DNA of 64,000 nucleotides, taken from Paracoccus sp. SCSIO 75233 (GTDB taxonomy: Bacteria; Pseudomonadota; Alphaproteobacteria; Rhodobacterales; Rhodobacteraceae). The stretch spans positions 3,066,501-3,130,500 of the forward strand of contig NZ_CP115757.1 in the NCBI RefSeq assembly GCF_027912675.1, in the 5' to 3' direction. The notes under the pieces are model-generated. The model ran no database searches. It was not told the origin of the DNA and saw only the letters and a program-made list of their open reading frames with translations. Shown here piece by piece: positions 16,962 through 26,077 of this stretch (positions are counted from its first letter, which is position 1; each line of letters starts with the position of its first letter). The position numbers and the translations under genes were made by a program.

Positions 16962-17927
16962 ATGAAACACCTGTTTATCGGTGCCCTGACGGCTGCCGCA
17001 TTGCTGGCTGGCAGCGCATCCGCCGAGACCCTGCGGCTGGCGCATAACGCGGCGCCCGGCAACCCCAAGGATCTGGCGTCGGAGCGTTTTGCCGAACTGG
17101 TCGCGGAAAAGACCGAGGGCCGCATTACCGTCGACGCGGGCGGTTCCGCGCAATATGGCGACGATGTCGAAGCGCTGACCCAGATGCGTCTCGGCACGCT
17201 GGCTCTGTCTGCGAACTCGCAAGGCCCGGCCTCCGGCGTCGTGGAGGAATTCGCGGTGCTCGGCCTGCCATTCCTGTTCGATTCGCTGGAGCAGGCCTGG
17301 GAAGTGCTGGATGGCGAAGTCGGTCAGAAGCTCGACGAAGCCGCGCAGGAAAACGGTCTGAAGGTGCTGGCCTTCTGGGATAACGGCATCCGCCAGACCT
17401 CGAACAATGTCCGCCCGATCAACACGCCGGACGATCTAGCTGGTCTGAAAATCCGCACCCCGCCGGATCCGATGACGCTGGAAATCTTCACCACGCTGGG
17501 TGCGAACCCGACCCCGATGGCTTTCTCGGAGCTTTATGTCGCGCTTCAGCAGGGCGTCGTCGACGGGCAGGAAAACCCGCTGATGAACATCGAAAGCTCC
17601 AAGCTGTACGAGGTGCAGAAATATATCAGCCTCACCGGGCATAAATATGAAAGCACCCCGCTGCTGATGTCGAAGATCGTCTGGGACGGGCTGTCCGAAG
17701 AAGATCAGGCGGCGATGCTGGAGGCGGCCAAGGAAGCGGGTGAATATAACCGCGAATTGTCGAAGAAATCGGATGAGGAACTGCGCCCGATGCTGGAAGA
17801 GGCCGGGGTGGAGTTCAACGAGCTCGATACGGCTCCGTTCGTCGAGGCGACGCAGCCGATCATTGCCGAGTGGCAGGAAAAATACCCTGATCTGGTCGGC
17901 GTGCTGATGACCGCGACGGGACGCTGA
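16962..17927 (+). CDS. TRAP transporter periplasmic substrate-binding protein DctP
   Basis: A 321-residue DctP-family protein. A Sec signal peptide (MKHLFIGALTAAALLAGSASA, cleavage before ETLRL) is followed by the family core: FDSLEQAWEVLDG, the GIRQTSNNVRPI stretch with the conserved Arg region, and ALQQGVVDGQENP. DctP proteins of this type bind organic acids or sugar acids in the periplasm and deliver them to the DctQM permease, encoded immediately downstream. ATG is preceded by GGAGGAG. The ligand is not identifiable by eye; neighbouring enzymes suggest a sugar acid or polyol derivative. Confidence 0.94.
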   Translation: MKHLFIGALTAAALLAGSASAETLRLAHNAAPGNPKDLASERFAELVAEKTEGRITVDAGGSAQYGDDVEALTQMRLGTLALSANSQGPASGVVEEFAVLGLPFLFDSLEQAWEVLDGEVGQKLDEAAQENGLKVLAFWDNGIRQTSNNVRPINTPDDLAGLKIRTPPDPMTLEIFTTLGANPTPMAFSELYVALQQGVVDGQENPLMNIESSKLYEVQKYISLTGHKYESTPLLMSKIVWDGLSEEDQAAMLEAAKEAGEYNRELSKKSDEELRPMLEEAGVEFNELDTAPFVEATQPIIAEWQEKYPDLVGVLMTATGR

Positions 17928-17931
17928 GTCC

Positions 17932-18477
17932 ATGTCCAGCCAAGACATTCAACCGGAGGGCGGCCCCAAGGCCGCCCTGCTTCTGGATCGCGTTCTGATC
18001 TTTGTCGCGACGGCGGTCATCCTGATCTCCCTGTCGGGCTTGTTCCTGTCGCTGGTTGCGGAGGTTATCGTCCGTTACGCGACAAATGCCGGGCTGGGCT
18101 GGCCGAACGAGATGCCGGCCCTGCTGTTTCCGTGGCTGACGATGGCGGGTGCGGTTCTGGCCGCGCAATATGGCCGTCACATCGCCGTTCAGCTTGGCGC
18201 CGAGATGCTGCCGCTGAATGCCGCGCGCTGGCTGATGGTCGCGGGCAGCGTGCTCGCGGCGGTCACCTTCGCCTTTCTCACCTGGCACGGATTTGCCGTC
18301 ATGAAGATCGCAGGCGGCGAGGTCTACCCCGTCACCGGCATGACCGCGAATTTCGCCTATGCCGCGCTGATTTCCGGCTTTGTCGGGCTGTCGCTGACTG
18401 CGTTGACCAGTATCCCGGTCATCCTGAAATCCGACCGGCCCGTATCCGCCCGTGAAGTGCCGGAGGAGCACCCATGA
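17932..18477 (+). CDS. TRAP transporter small permease DctQ
   Basis: A 181-residue inner-membrane protein with four hydrophobic helices. It carries the DctQ pattern EVIVRYATNAGLGWPNEMPALLFPWLTMAGA. It forms the membrane complex with DctM. It starts four bases after dctP and its stop overlaps the dctM start by four bases. The N-terminal 15 residues are hydrophilic. Confidence 0.9.
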   Translation: MSSQDIQPEGGPKAALLLDRVLIFVATAVILISLSGLFLSLVAEVIVRYATNAGLGWPNEMPALLFPWLTMAGAVLAAQYGRHIAVQLGAEMLPLNAARWLMVAGSVLAAVTFAFLTWHGFAVMKIAGGEVYPVTGMTANFAYAALISGFVGLSLTALTSIPVILKSDRPVSAREVPEEHP

Positions 18478-19730
18478 GCATTATCCTAGTCGTTACCTTT
18501 TTCGTCCTGATGCTCGCATCGGTGCCGGTTGCTTACGCCCTGATCGTTGCTGGCGGGCTGGCGGTGCTGTCGCAGGGCATGGCGCAGGCACCGCTGCTGA
18601 TCGTGAAGCTGTTCACGCCAACGCAAAGCTATCCGCTGCTGGCCATTCCATTCTTTATCCTGTCGGGCAGCCTGATGATGAGCGGCTCGCTTGGCCGCAA
18701 GCTGGTCGGCTTCGCCGCGGCTCTGGTCGGGCGCTATCCTGGCGGTCTGGGGCAGGTCTCCGTCGTCGGCTCCACCGTGTTCGGCGGGGTGTCGGGTTCC
18801 GCCGTGGCAGAGGCCTCGGCGCTCGGTTCCATGCTGATCCCGTGGCAGCGGCGCGAAGGCTATCCGCCCGCATTTGCTGCCGCCGTCACGGCGTCGTCCT
18901 CGGTGATTGCGGGGCTGATCCCGCCCTCGATCCCGCTGATCATCTATGCGACTGTCTCGAACACCTCGATTGCGGCTTTGTTCATCGCCGGTATTCTGCC
19001 GGGCCTCATGCTGGCCATTGGTCTGATGACGGTCTGCTATGTCTCGGGCCGCACCCGTGGCTTCCCGGTCATCTCGCGTGAGCAGGCGGGCCATGTCATG
19101 CAGAACTTCTGGGCAGCACTGCCCGCGCTTGCCATGCCGATCTTCATTCTCGTGCTGCTGCGGGCCGGTATCGCAACCCCGACCGAGGTCAGCGTGATCG
19201 CCGTGGCCTACGCGCTTGTGGTCAGCTCGCTTCTCTACCGCGACATGACGATTGCGCGGCTGGCGCTGGCGCTGAAGGAAACGGGCATCGCAACCGGCGT
19301 GGTCATGATGGTCATCATGGGCTCGAACCTTGTCGGCTATGTGCTGACGGTGGAACACATCCCGGACACGGTCGCGCAATGGGCGCTCGACACGCTTGGC
19401 TCGCCCGTGCTGATCCTGCTGCTGATGAACGCCATGCTGCTTGTCATCGGGATGTTCCTCGACCTGCCAGCGGCCATTCTGTTGCTGGGTCCGACGCTGG
19501 TCGGGCTGGGTCAGGCCGTGGGGATCGATCCGGTGCAGCTTGGCATTATCGTGGCCGTGAACCTGTCCATCGGGCTGTTCACGCCGCCGATCGGGACGAC
19601 GCTGTTTATCTCGTCCTCGATCGCGCGCCAGCCTATCGGTGCTGTGGTGAAGGAGCTGTGGCCGTTCTATCTGGTCGCCTTCACGGTGCTGATGCTGTTC
19701 ACCTTCGTTCCCGCCCTGACGATCTACTGA
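18474..19730 (+). CDS. TRAP transporter large permease DctM
   Basis: A 418-residue polytopic membrane protein of the DctM family, about 12 helices. Family signatures include FFILSGSLMMSGSLGRKLVGF, the SGSAVAEASALGSMLIP block and LIPPSIPLIIYA. DctM carries out sodium-coupled transport of the ligand handed over by DctP. The gene is translationally coupled to dctQ (ATGA overlap), and the next gene starts 10 bases after its stop, so transporter and enzymes share one transcript. Confidence 0.94.
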   Translation: MSIILVVTFFVLMLASVPVAYALIVAGGLAVLSQGMAQAPLLIVKLFTPTQSYPLLAIPFFILSGSLMMSGSLGRKLVGFAAALVGRYPGGLGQVSVVGSTVFGGVSGSAVAEASALGSMLIPWQRREGYPPAFAAAVTASSSVIAGLIPPSIPLIIYATVSNTSIAALFIAGILPGLMLAIGLMTVCYVSGRTRGFPVISREQAGHVMQNFWAALPALAMPIFILVLLRAGIATPTEVSVIAVAYALVVSSLLYRDMTIARLALALKETGIATGVVMMVIMGSNLVGYVLTVEHIPDTVAQWALDTLGSPVLILLLMNAMLLVIGMFLDLPAAILLLGPTLVGLGQAVGIDPVQLGIIVAVNLSIGLFTPPIGTTLFISSSIARQPIGAVVKELWPFYLVAFTVLMLFTFVPALTIY

Positions 19731-19740
19731 GGACGAAACG

Positions 19741-20628
19741 ATGAGTGAGCGTGTGAAAATCGGATTTGTCGGGCTCGGCTCGATGGGTCTGCCGATGGCC
19801 TGCAATCTGCAGGCCGCCGGATACGACGTGACCGGCTTCGATCTCCGGGACGAGGCAATGGCGAAGCTGGAAAAGCAGGGCGGCGGTCGCGCTGCCTCTG
19901 CGACAGCGGCGGCCGAGGGGGCGGGCGTGCTGGTCCTGATGGTGGTGAACGCCGCGCAGGCGCGGTCGATCCTGATCGGGGACGGTGCCGCGCAGGCTAT
20001 GGCAGAGGGCGGCATCGTCGCCCTCATGTCCACCTGCCTGCCGGAAGACGTTGCGTCGCTGGCCCGGGAAGTTGAGGCAACCGGGCGGCATCTGGTCGAC
20101 GCCCCGGTCTCCGGCGGGGTGGCGGGTGCGCAGGCGGCGAGCCTGTCGATCATGGCGGCGGGCGATCCGGCGCGGATCAGGGCGCTGCAACCCGTCTTCG
20201 ACGTGCTGGGCAGCAAGACCTATGTGGTCGGCAGCAATCCCGGTCAGGGCGCGGTCGCGAAATCGGTGAACCAGCTTCTGTGCGGCGTGCATATCGCGGC
20301 CTGTGCGGAGGCGATGGCGCTGGCCGAGACGCTGGAACTCGACACCCAGGTGATGCTCGATATCGTCTCCGGCTCTGCCGCCTCAAGCTGGATGATCCGG
20401 GACCGGGGCCCGCGTATGATCCGGCCACCGGGCGAGATTACCAGTGCCGTGGACATCTTCGTCAAGGATCTGTCCATCGTGGCAGATGCGGGACGCGCGG
20501 CGAAGGCACCTCTGCCGCTGGCCGCCGCCGCATTGCAGATGTTCCTGTCCGCGTCGGGTGCCGGTGACGGTGCATTGGATGACAGCCAGGTCATCCGCTC
20601 CTATCGCCGCCTCCTCGGGCGGGAGTGA
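19741..20628 (+). CDS. NAD(P)-dependent beta-hydroxyacid dehydrogenase, L-threonate dehydrogenase-like
   Basis: A 295-residue member of the 3-hydroxyisobutyrate dehydrogenase superfamily. The Rossmann motif GFVGLGSMGLPMACNL is at the N-terminus; DAPVSGG (about residues 120-126) is the substrate-binding loop and K174 in GAVAKSVNQLL is the expected catalytic lysine. The C-terminal ASSWMIRDRGPRM and VDIFVKDLSIV resemble LtnD-type enzymes that oxidise C4 sugar acids. The genes usually paired with LtnD (otnK, otnC, otnI) are absent here, so the true substrate may differ. Confidence 0.85.
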   Translation: MSERVKIGFVGLGSMGLPMACNLQAAGYDVTGFDLRDEAMAKLEKQGGGRAASATAAAEGAGVLVLMVVNAAQARSILIGDGAAQAMAEGGIVALMSTCLPEDVASLAREVEATGRHLVDAPVSGGVAGAQAASLSIMAAGDPARIRALQPVFDVLGSKTYVVGSNPGQGAVAKSVNQLLCGVHIAACAEAMALAETLELDTQVMLDIVSGSAASSWMIRDRGPRMIRPPGEITSAVDIFVKDLSIVADAGRAAKAPLPLAAAALQMFLSASGAGDGALDDSQVIRSYRRLLGRE

Positions 20629-20646
20629 TCGCGGAAAGGGAAAGTC

Positions 20647-21456
20647 ATGGAACTCGGACTCGGAAGCTATGCGTTCCGCTGGAATATCGGCATCAAGGAT
20701 CAGCAGCCGGCGCAGCCGATGACGGCGTTTGACCTTCTCGATCAGGTGGCGAAGCGGGGGCTGAAGGTCATGCAATATGCCGACAATCTGCCGCTCGACC
20801 GGTTGAGTGCGGCGGATCATGATCGTCTGGCGGCGGAGGCCGCAGGCCGCGGCATTGCGCTTGAACTCGGCACGCAGTGTTTCGATGCCGATGAGGTCAG
20901 CCGTTATCTGCAGATCGGCCAGCGGCTTGACGCAAAGATCCTGCGGGTCGCGCTGGATGCCGAAGATGCGGAGATGCCGGTGCATGTGCTTGCCGAACAG
21001 CTTCGCCCATTGCTGGACCGCGCGCAGGACGCGGGCATCCGCATCGCCATCGAGAACCATTTCAACTACCCCTCACCCCGGATGGTGACGCTGCTGGACA
21101 CGCTGAACCATCCGGCTCTGGGCGTGTGTCTTGACGTCGCGAACTCCATCTGCGCAGGTGAGTGGCCGGAGGAGACGGTGCGGATGCTCGCACCCTATGC
21201 GATCAATCTGCATCTGAAGGATTATGTGATCACACCCGACCCTTACGGTGTCGGTTTCCGGATCCACGGTGTCCCGCTCGGTCAGGGCCGTGCGCCGATC
21301 CGCTGGATCCTCGATCAGCTGAGCCATTGTCCGCCGGATATGAGCGTCATCCTCGAACACTGGCTGCCGATGACCGACGGGCTGGACGACGCGCGGGCGA
21401 AGGAAGAACCGTGGCTGGATCAGACCGTCGCCGCCGCACGGACATTCATCAGCTAG
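20647..21456 (+). CDS. TIM-barrel sugar isomerase/epimerase-like (AP endonuclease 2 fold) enzyme
   Basis: A 269-residue xylose-isomerase-like TIM barrel. A metal-binding quartet is visible: E136 (IAIEN), D163 (CLDVANS), H189 (NLHLKD) and E237 (ILEHW). Proteins of this fold act as epimerases, isomerases, dehydratases or, in one recently described branch, decarboxylases of branched sugar acids. Its position between a sugar-acid dehydrogenase and a ketose kinase fits a step that converts a 3-keto acid to a ketose, but this is inference. It starts 18 bases after the previous gene. Confidence 0.8.
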   Translation: MELGLGSYAFRWNIGIKDQQPAQPMTAFDLLDQVAKRGLKVMQYADNLPLDRLSAADHDRLAAEAAGRGIALELGTQCFDADEVSRYLQIGQRLDAKILRVALDAEDAEMPVHVLAEQLRPLLDRAQDAGIRIAIENHFNYPSPRMVTLLDTLNHPALGVCLDVANSICAGEWPEETVRMLAPYAINLHLKDYVITPDPYGVGFRIHGVPLGQGRAPIRWILDQLSHCPPDMSVILEHWLPMTDGLDDARAKEEPWLDQTVAAARTFIS

Positions 21457-21549
21457 CATGCCTGCGTGTTGTCCGTTCAGCCTGTCTGGGCGGCGCCGCG
21501 CGGAAATGCCATGATACCCCGACCAACACGGGCAGGAGGAGGAGCCGCC

Positions 21550-23265
21550 ATGACCAGATTATTTGACGATCCCGAGGAATTTGCCGCGACCGCCCTTGCC
21601 GGTTTCTGCGCCGCCAACCGTGATCGTATTGCGGAGGTGCCGCATGGCGCGTTGCGCGCCGCCCCCGGACCGCAGGGCAAGGTGGCGATACTTGTCGGCG
21701 GCGGATCGGGCCACTACCCGGCGTTTCTGGGCTATGTCGGTGCCGGTCTCGCGGATGCCGCCGTTGCGGGGGATGTCTTTGCCTCGCCTTCGACCAGTGC
21801 CGTGGCCGGCGTGGCGCGGGCGGCGGATATGGGCGGCGGCGTGATCCTCGGTTTTGGGAATTACGCCGGGGATGTGCTGAATTTCGGTGCAGCGGCAGAG
21901 CGTTTGCGGGGGGAGGGGATCGACGCCCGTATCCTCGCCGTGACCGATGACGTGGCCAGTGCCAGCGTTGACGAACGCGAAAAGCGCCGTGGTGTGGCGG
22001 GTGACCTGCTGGTCTTCAAGATCGCCGGGGCGGCGGCAGAGGCCGGGCTGGACATCGACGCGGTCGAGGCTGTGGCGCGCAAGGCGAATGCGGCGTCTGT
22101 TTCTTTCGGGGTGGCATTTGCGGGCTGCACGCTGCCGGGGCAAAGCGCACCGCTCTTCACCGTCGACAAGGGCACGGTCGCGCTTGGTCTGGGCATTCAT
22201 GGCGAGCCGGGCATCAGCACGGAAGACATGAAAACCGCCGCCGAGATGGCTGATCTGCTGCTGAAACCGCTGCTGGCGGAACGTCCGAAGGATCATGGCG
22301 GGCGGATTGCCGTGGTGCTGAACGGGCTTGGATGCACGAAATATGAAGAGCTGTTCGTGCTGTGGCATCACATCTCCAGACGGCTGGAAGCCGAGGGGTT
22401 GGAGGTCGTTGACCCGGAGGTAGGCGAATTCGTGACCAGCCTCGATATGGCGGGCTGCTCGCTTTCGATCATGTGGCTGGATGAAGAACTGGAGGGATAT
22501 TGGCGCGCGCCCGCCGATGCGCCGGCCTTCCGCAAGGGTAATGTTGCTCAGCGTTCGGTTGGGTCTGCGACCGCGCGGGCAGAGGCCACGGCGGCGGCGA
22601 AGATCGCGCAAGGCTCTGCCGCCTCGCAGGAACTGGGGGCTTGTGTGGCCCGGCTGATGGCGCGGCTGGCCGAGGAGCTGGCCGAGGCGGAGGAGATGTT
22701 GGGCCGGATCGATGCGCAGGCAGGCGACGGCGATCACGGTCAGGGCATGGCACGCGGCTCCAAAGCGGCGGCGTCCGCTGCTGCCGAAGCGGCGCAGGCC
22801 GGGGCAGGGGCCGGTACGGTGCTGGCCAGTGCCGGGGACGCCTGGGCGGATCGTGCGGGCGGCACGTCCGGCGCGCTTTGGGGTGTGGCGCTGCGCAGTT
22901 GGGGCAATGCGCTGACGGACGAGGACGGGCTGGTCGCCGGCAACGTCGCGGCTGGCGCGCAGGCCGCGCTTGACGCCATCACCCGGCTTGGCGGCGCGAA
23001 GCCCGGTGACAAGACATTGGTGGATGCTCTGGTTCCGTTCGTTGAAACGCTAGGGGCGGCGGTCAATTCCGGCGCGTCGCTGGCCGATGCGTGGCAGAAG
23101 GCGGCGACCCGCTCTACCGAAGCGGCGGATGCGACGGCTGATCTGTCCCCGAAACTTGGTCGCGCCCGCCCGCTGGCGGAACGCAGCATCGGCCATCCCG
23201 ATGCAGGCGCGATCTCATTGGCGTTGTGCGCAAGAGTGATTGGTGAGGAATTGACGAAGGCCTGA
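21550..23265 (+). CDS. Two-domain dihydroxyacetone/ketose kinase (DhaK-DhaL fusion, ATP-dependent)
   Basis: A 571-residue single-chain kinase. The DhaK half has VGGGSGHYPAFLGYVG, the CTLPG segment and GIHGEPGIS with the His that binds the ketone covalently in this family. The DhaL half (from about residue 370) has the ATP/Mg motif AQAGDGDHGQGMARGSKAA and RAGGTSGALWG. It phosphorylates dihydroxyacetone or a related ketose such as erythrulose. The ATG at 21550 has AGGAGGAG upstream; a longer in-frame extension to 21466 has no family support. A gap of 93 bases from the previous gene still suggests one operon. Confidence 0.92.
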   Translation: MTRLFDDPEEFAATALAGFCAANRDRIAEVPHGALRAAPGPQGKVAILVGGGSGHYPAFLGYVGAGLADAAVAGDVFASPSTSAVAGVARAADMGGGVILGFGNYAGDVLNFGAAAERLRGEGIDARILAVTDDVASASVDEREKRRGVAGDLLVFKIAGAAAEAGLDIDAVEAVARKANAASVSFGVAFAGCTLPGQSAPLFTVDKGTVALGLGIHGEPGISTEDMKTAAEMADLLLKPLLAERPKDHGGRIAVVLNGLGCTKYEELFVLWHHISRRLEAEGLEVVDPEVGEFVTSLDMAGCSLSIMWLDEELEGYWRAPADAPAFRKGNVAQRSVGSATARAEATAAAKIAQGSAASQELGACVARLMARLAEELAEAEEMLGRIDAQAGDGDHGQGMARGSKAAASAAAEAAQAGAGAGTVLASAGDAWADRAGGTSGALWGVALRSWGNALTDEDGLVAGNVAAGAQAALDAITRLGGAKPGDKTLVDALVPFVETLGAAVNSGASLADAWQKAATRSTEAADATADLSPKLGRARPLAERSIGHPDAGAISLALCARVIGEELTKA

Positions 23266-23295
23266 TGCTCACCGATTCAAGAAACCTGGAGACAG

Positions 23296-23583
23296 ATGAT
23301 GATCTATATTGTCGCGACCCATGAAGCACATCCTGACTGCATCGACGAGTTGCGCGACGCACTTCGCGATCTCGTCGCGCCGAGCCGGGCCGAGACGGGA
23401 TGCGTCCGCTACGACCTGCACGAAAACGCAAAACAGCCCGGCCATTTCGTGTTCTACGAAATCTGGGCCGATATGGCGGCCTTCAAGGCCCATGGGGAGA
23501 CGGAACATCTGCAAGCGTTCAAAGCCCATCAGGCCGAACTTAGCCGTGCGGCTGATGTGATCCAGTTGGATCTGCTGGATTAA
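23296..23583 (+). CDS. Antibiotic biosynthesis monooxygenase (ABM) domain protein
   Basis: A 95-residue single-domain protein of the ABM/YgiN dimeric ferredoxin-like fold. Typical elements are the N-terminal YIVATHEAHPDCIDEL strand-helix, ETGCVRYDLHENA and FVFYEIWADMAAFKAHGETEHLQAF. Relatives are quinol monooxygenases or, as LsrG, isomerases of phosphorylated sugars. GGAGAC stands upstream of ATG. As the last gene of the carbohydrate operon, an isomerase-like role is as plausible as oxygenation. Confidence 0.85.
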   Translation: MMIYIVATHEAHPDCIDELRDALRDLVAPSRAETGCVRYDLHENAKQPGHFVFYEIWADMAAFKAHGETEHLQAFKAHQAELSRAADVIQLDLLD

Positions 23584-23594
23584 GACGAGCTGTC

Positions 23595-23622
23595 CGGGGA
23601 TGAGGGCGGGCCGTCATCCCCG
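23595..23622. terminator. Bidirectional terminator-like hairpin
   Basis: CGGGGATGA (23595-23603) pairs perfectly with TCATCCCCG (23614-23622) across a 10-base loop. It lies 11 bases past the stop of the ABM gene and seven bases before the end of the convergent CoA-transferase gene, so it can terminate both. There is no clear T-tract on either side. Confidence 0.6.
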
Positions 23623-23628
23623 AAAGCT

Positions 23629-24777
23629 TCAACAGGCGGGTTGATCCCCGGATTGGCCCAAGACCGGGGCAGCCCGGTCAAGCGACAACTCGCTGCGCGA
23701 GAAGCGGATCGGGGTGCGCAGCCCCTCGATCCCTTGCGGTGCGATGCGCATTCCGCGCGACAGGATCTGGGGTTCCTCAAGCGCCTCGGCCACGGTGTTG
23801 ATCGGCCCGCCGGGAACGCCTGCCGCTTCAAGCGCCGCGATCAGATCCGCTTTTCCGTGCTGCGCCGTTGCCGCCGCGATCTGCTCGCAGAGGGGGCCGC
23901 GATTTGCGACCCGCGCCGGATTGGTGGCGTAGTCGGGGTTCGTCTCCAGCCCCTCCAGCCCGAGCACCCGGCAGAGCGCCGCAAACTGGCGGTCATTCCC
24001 GCAAGCGATAATCAGATGCCCGTCAGAGGCGGGAAATACCTGATATGGCACAATGTTCGGATGCGCATTGCCCAACCGCTTCGGCACCGTCCCGCCGAGC
24101 AGATAATTGGTCGCCTGATTGGCCAGTACGCCCACGCCGCAATCCAGCAACGACAGATCGACATGCTGCCCGAGGCCGGAGCGTTCGCGTTCGGCCAATG
24201 CGGCCTGAATGCCGATCACCCCATAAAGCCCGGTGAAAATGTCGATCCACGCGACGCCGATTTTCTGCGGCTCCCCCTCCGGGTCGCCGGTCAGGTCCAT
24301 GATCCCGGACATGCCCTGAATAAGGAAGTCGTAGCCGGGCTGCTTCGCACGCGGTCCCTCCTGCCCGAAGCCGGTGACCGAGGCATAGACCAGCCGGGGG
24401 TTAAGCGCGGAGATACTGTCGTAGTCGAGGCCGAATTTCTTCAGCCCGCCGACCTTGAAGTTCTCGACCAGCACATCGGCCCCGGCGATCATCTCCTTCA
24501 GTCGCGCCAGATCGTCGGCGTCCGAAAAATCGCAGATGACCGAGGTCTTGCCGCGATTGGCAGCGTGGAAATAGGCCGCCGTGACCTCCGTTCCGCCTTG
24601 CCCGTCGGGCCGCTCCACGAAGGGCGGGCCCCATTTGCGGGTATCGTCGCCTTCCGGCGCTTCGATCTTGATGACCTCGGCACCCAGATCCGCCAGCGTC
24701 TGACCGATCCACGGACCGGCCAGAATGCGGGCAAGCTCGATGACCTTCAGCCCTTTCAGCGGCGCGTCCTGCGTCAT
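23629..24777 (-). CDS. CaiB/BaiF CoA-transferase family III, probable succinyl-CoA:glutarate CoA-transferase
   Basis: A 382-residue family III CoA-transferase. LKVIELARILAGPWIGQTLADLGAEV at the N-terminus and D150 in KQPGYDFLIQGMSGIM, the expected catalytic Asp, are visible. The enzyme activates a dicarboxylate by CoA exchange without ATP. It lies nine bases downstream of a glutaryl-CoA dehydrogenase gene on the same strand, so glutarate is the likely substrate (GcdG-type). Substrate assignment rests on context. Confidence 0.85.
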   Translation of the reverse strand: MTQDAPLKGLKVIELARILAGPWIGQTLADLGAEVIKIEAPEGDDTRKWGPPFVERPDGQGGTEVTAAYFHAANRGKTSVICDFSDADDLARLKEMIAGADVLVENFKVGGLKKFGLDYDSISALNPRLVYASVTGFGQEGPRAKQPGYDFLIQGMSGIMDLTGDPEGEPQKIGVAWIDIFTGLYGVIGIQAALAERERSGLGQHVDLSLLDCGVGVLANQATNYLLGGTVPKRLGNAHPNIVPYQVFPASDGHLIIACGNDRQFAALCRVLGLEGLETNPDYATNPARVANRGPLCEQIAAATAQHGKADLIAALEAAGVPGGPINTVAEALEEPQILSRGMRIAPQGIEGLRTPIRFSRSELSLDRAAPVLGQSGDQPAC

Positions 24778-24786
24778 CGCGCGGCC

Positions 24787-25986
24787 TCAGGCGAAGGCTT
24801 GAAGATCAGTGATCGCGCGGCCCAGGATCAGGGCGTGAACGTCATGCGTGCCCTCATAGGTATTCACCGTTTCAAGGTTCTGGGCGTGGCGCATGACGTG
24901 ATATTCGATCTGGATGCCGTTGCCGCCATGCATGTCGCGCGCCATGCGTGCAATATCGAGCGCCTTGCCGCAATTGTTCCGCTTGACGATGGAGATCATC
25001 TCGGGCGCGAACCGCCCTTCGTCGAACAGGCGACCGACCCGTAGGGACGCTTGCAGGCCCAGCGTGATTTCCGTCTGCATATCGGCCAGCTTCTTCTGGA
25101 AAAGCTGTGTCGCCGCCAGCGGGCGGTTGAACTGGACGCGGTCCAGCCCGTATTGCCGCGCCCGGTGGAAGCAGTCCTCCGCCGCGCCCATAGCGCCCCA
25201 GGAGATGCCGTAGCGTGCGCGGTTCAGACAGCCGAACGGCCCGCCCATGCCCTGAATATCGGGCAGGATCGCGTCCTCGCCGACCTCGACATTATCCAGC
25301 ACAATTTCCCCGGTGATCGAGGCGCGCAGGCTCAGCTTGCCGCCGATTTTCGGCGCGCTCAGCCCCTTCATGCCCTTCTCCAGCACGAAGCCGCGCACCT
25401 TGTTGTCATGGGCTTCGGACTTCGCCCAGACCACGAACACATCCGCGATCGGCGAGTTCGAGATCCACATTTTCGAGCCGTTCAGCACATAGCCGCCATC
25501 GACCTTCTTCGCGCGGGTTTTCATGCCACCCGGATCGGAACCTGCGTCCGGCTCCGTCAGGCCGAAACAGCCGATCCACTCGCCGCTGGCCAGTTTCGGC
25601 AGGTATTTCTTGCGCTGCTCTTCCGAGCCGTAGGCGTAGATCGGGAACATCACCAGCGAGGACTGGACCGACATCATCGAACGGTAGCCGGAATCGACCC
25701 GCTCCACCTCGCGCGCGACCAGACCATAGGCGACATAGGAGGCACCAACCCCGCCATATTCCTCCGGCACGGTGACGCCCAGCAGGCCGTTCTCGCCCAT
25801 TTCGCGGAAAATTTCCGGGTCCGTCGTCTCGTTCAGATAGGCATCTTGGATCCTTGGCAGCAGGCGGTCGGTCGCGAAAGCGCGCGCCGCCTCGCTGATC
25901 ATGCGTTCTTCTTCGGTCAGTTGTTCCTGCATCAGGAACGGGTCCGACCAGTTGAACGGGATACCTTTATGGGATTTCGACGACAT
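24787..25986 (-). CDS. gcdH: Glutaryl-CoA dehydrogenase
   Basis: A 399-residue acyl-CoA dehydrogenase. The N-terminus [20 protein letters not shown] is characteristic of the decarboxylating glutaryl-CoA dehydrogenases, and the C-terminal [16 protein letters not shown] holds the catalytic Glu. [15 protein letters not shown] and [14 protein letters not shown] are standard FAD/substrate segments. The enzyme converts glutaryl-CoA to crotonyl-CoA and CO2 in lysine and aromatic degradation, passing electrons to ETF. ATG with GGAGGAACC upstream; divergent to the LysR regulator. Confidence 0.95.
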   Translation of the reverse strand: MSSKSHKGIPFNWSDPFLMQEQLTEEERMISEAARAFATDRLLPRIQDAYLNETTDPEIFREMGENGLLGVTVPEEYGGVGASYVAYGLVAREVERVDSGYRSMMSVQSSLVMFPIYAYGSEEQRKKYLPKLASGEWIGCFGLTEPDAGSDPGGMKTRAKKVDGGYVLNGSKMWISNSPIADVFVVWAKSEAHDNKVRGFVLEKGMKGLSAPKIGGKLSLRASITGEIVLDNVEVGEDAILPDIQGMGGPFGCLNRARYGISWGAMGAAEDCFHRARQYGLDRVQFNRPLAATQLFQKKLADMQTEITLGLQASLRVGRLFDEGRFAPEMISIVKRNNCGKALDIARMARDMHGGNGIQIEYHVMRHAQNLETVNTYEGTHDVHALILGRAITDLQAFA

Positions 25987-26032
25987 GGGGTTCCTCCGGG
26001 TTGTTCGCGTGATTCATGCAGTTTCGACGAGC

Positions 26033-26045
26033 TTACCAATGGTAA
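26033..26045. promoter_or_regulatory. Palindrome in the gcdH/regulator intergenic region
   Basis: TTACC-aat-GGTAA, a perfect 5-bp inverted repeat, 47 bases upstream of the gcdH ATG and near the centre of the 127-base divergent region. It could be part of a promoter or a second regulator site. Confidence 0.35.
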
Positions 26046-26077
26046 ACCGCAATAAAAATCGCCATTATCTCATTAAA

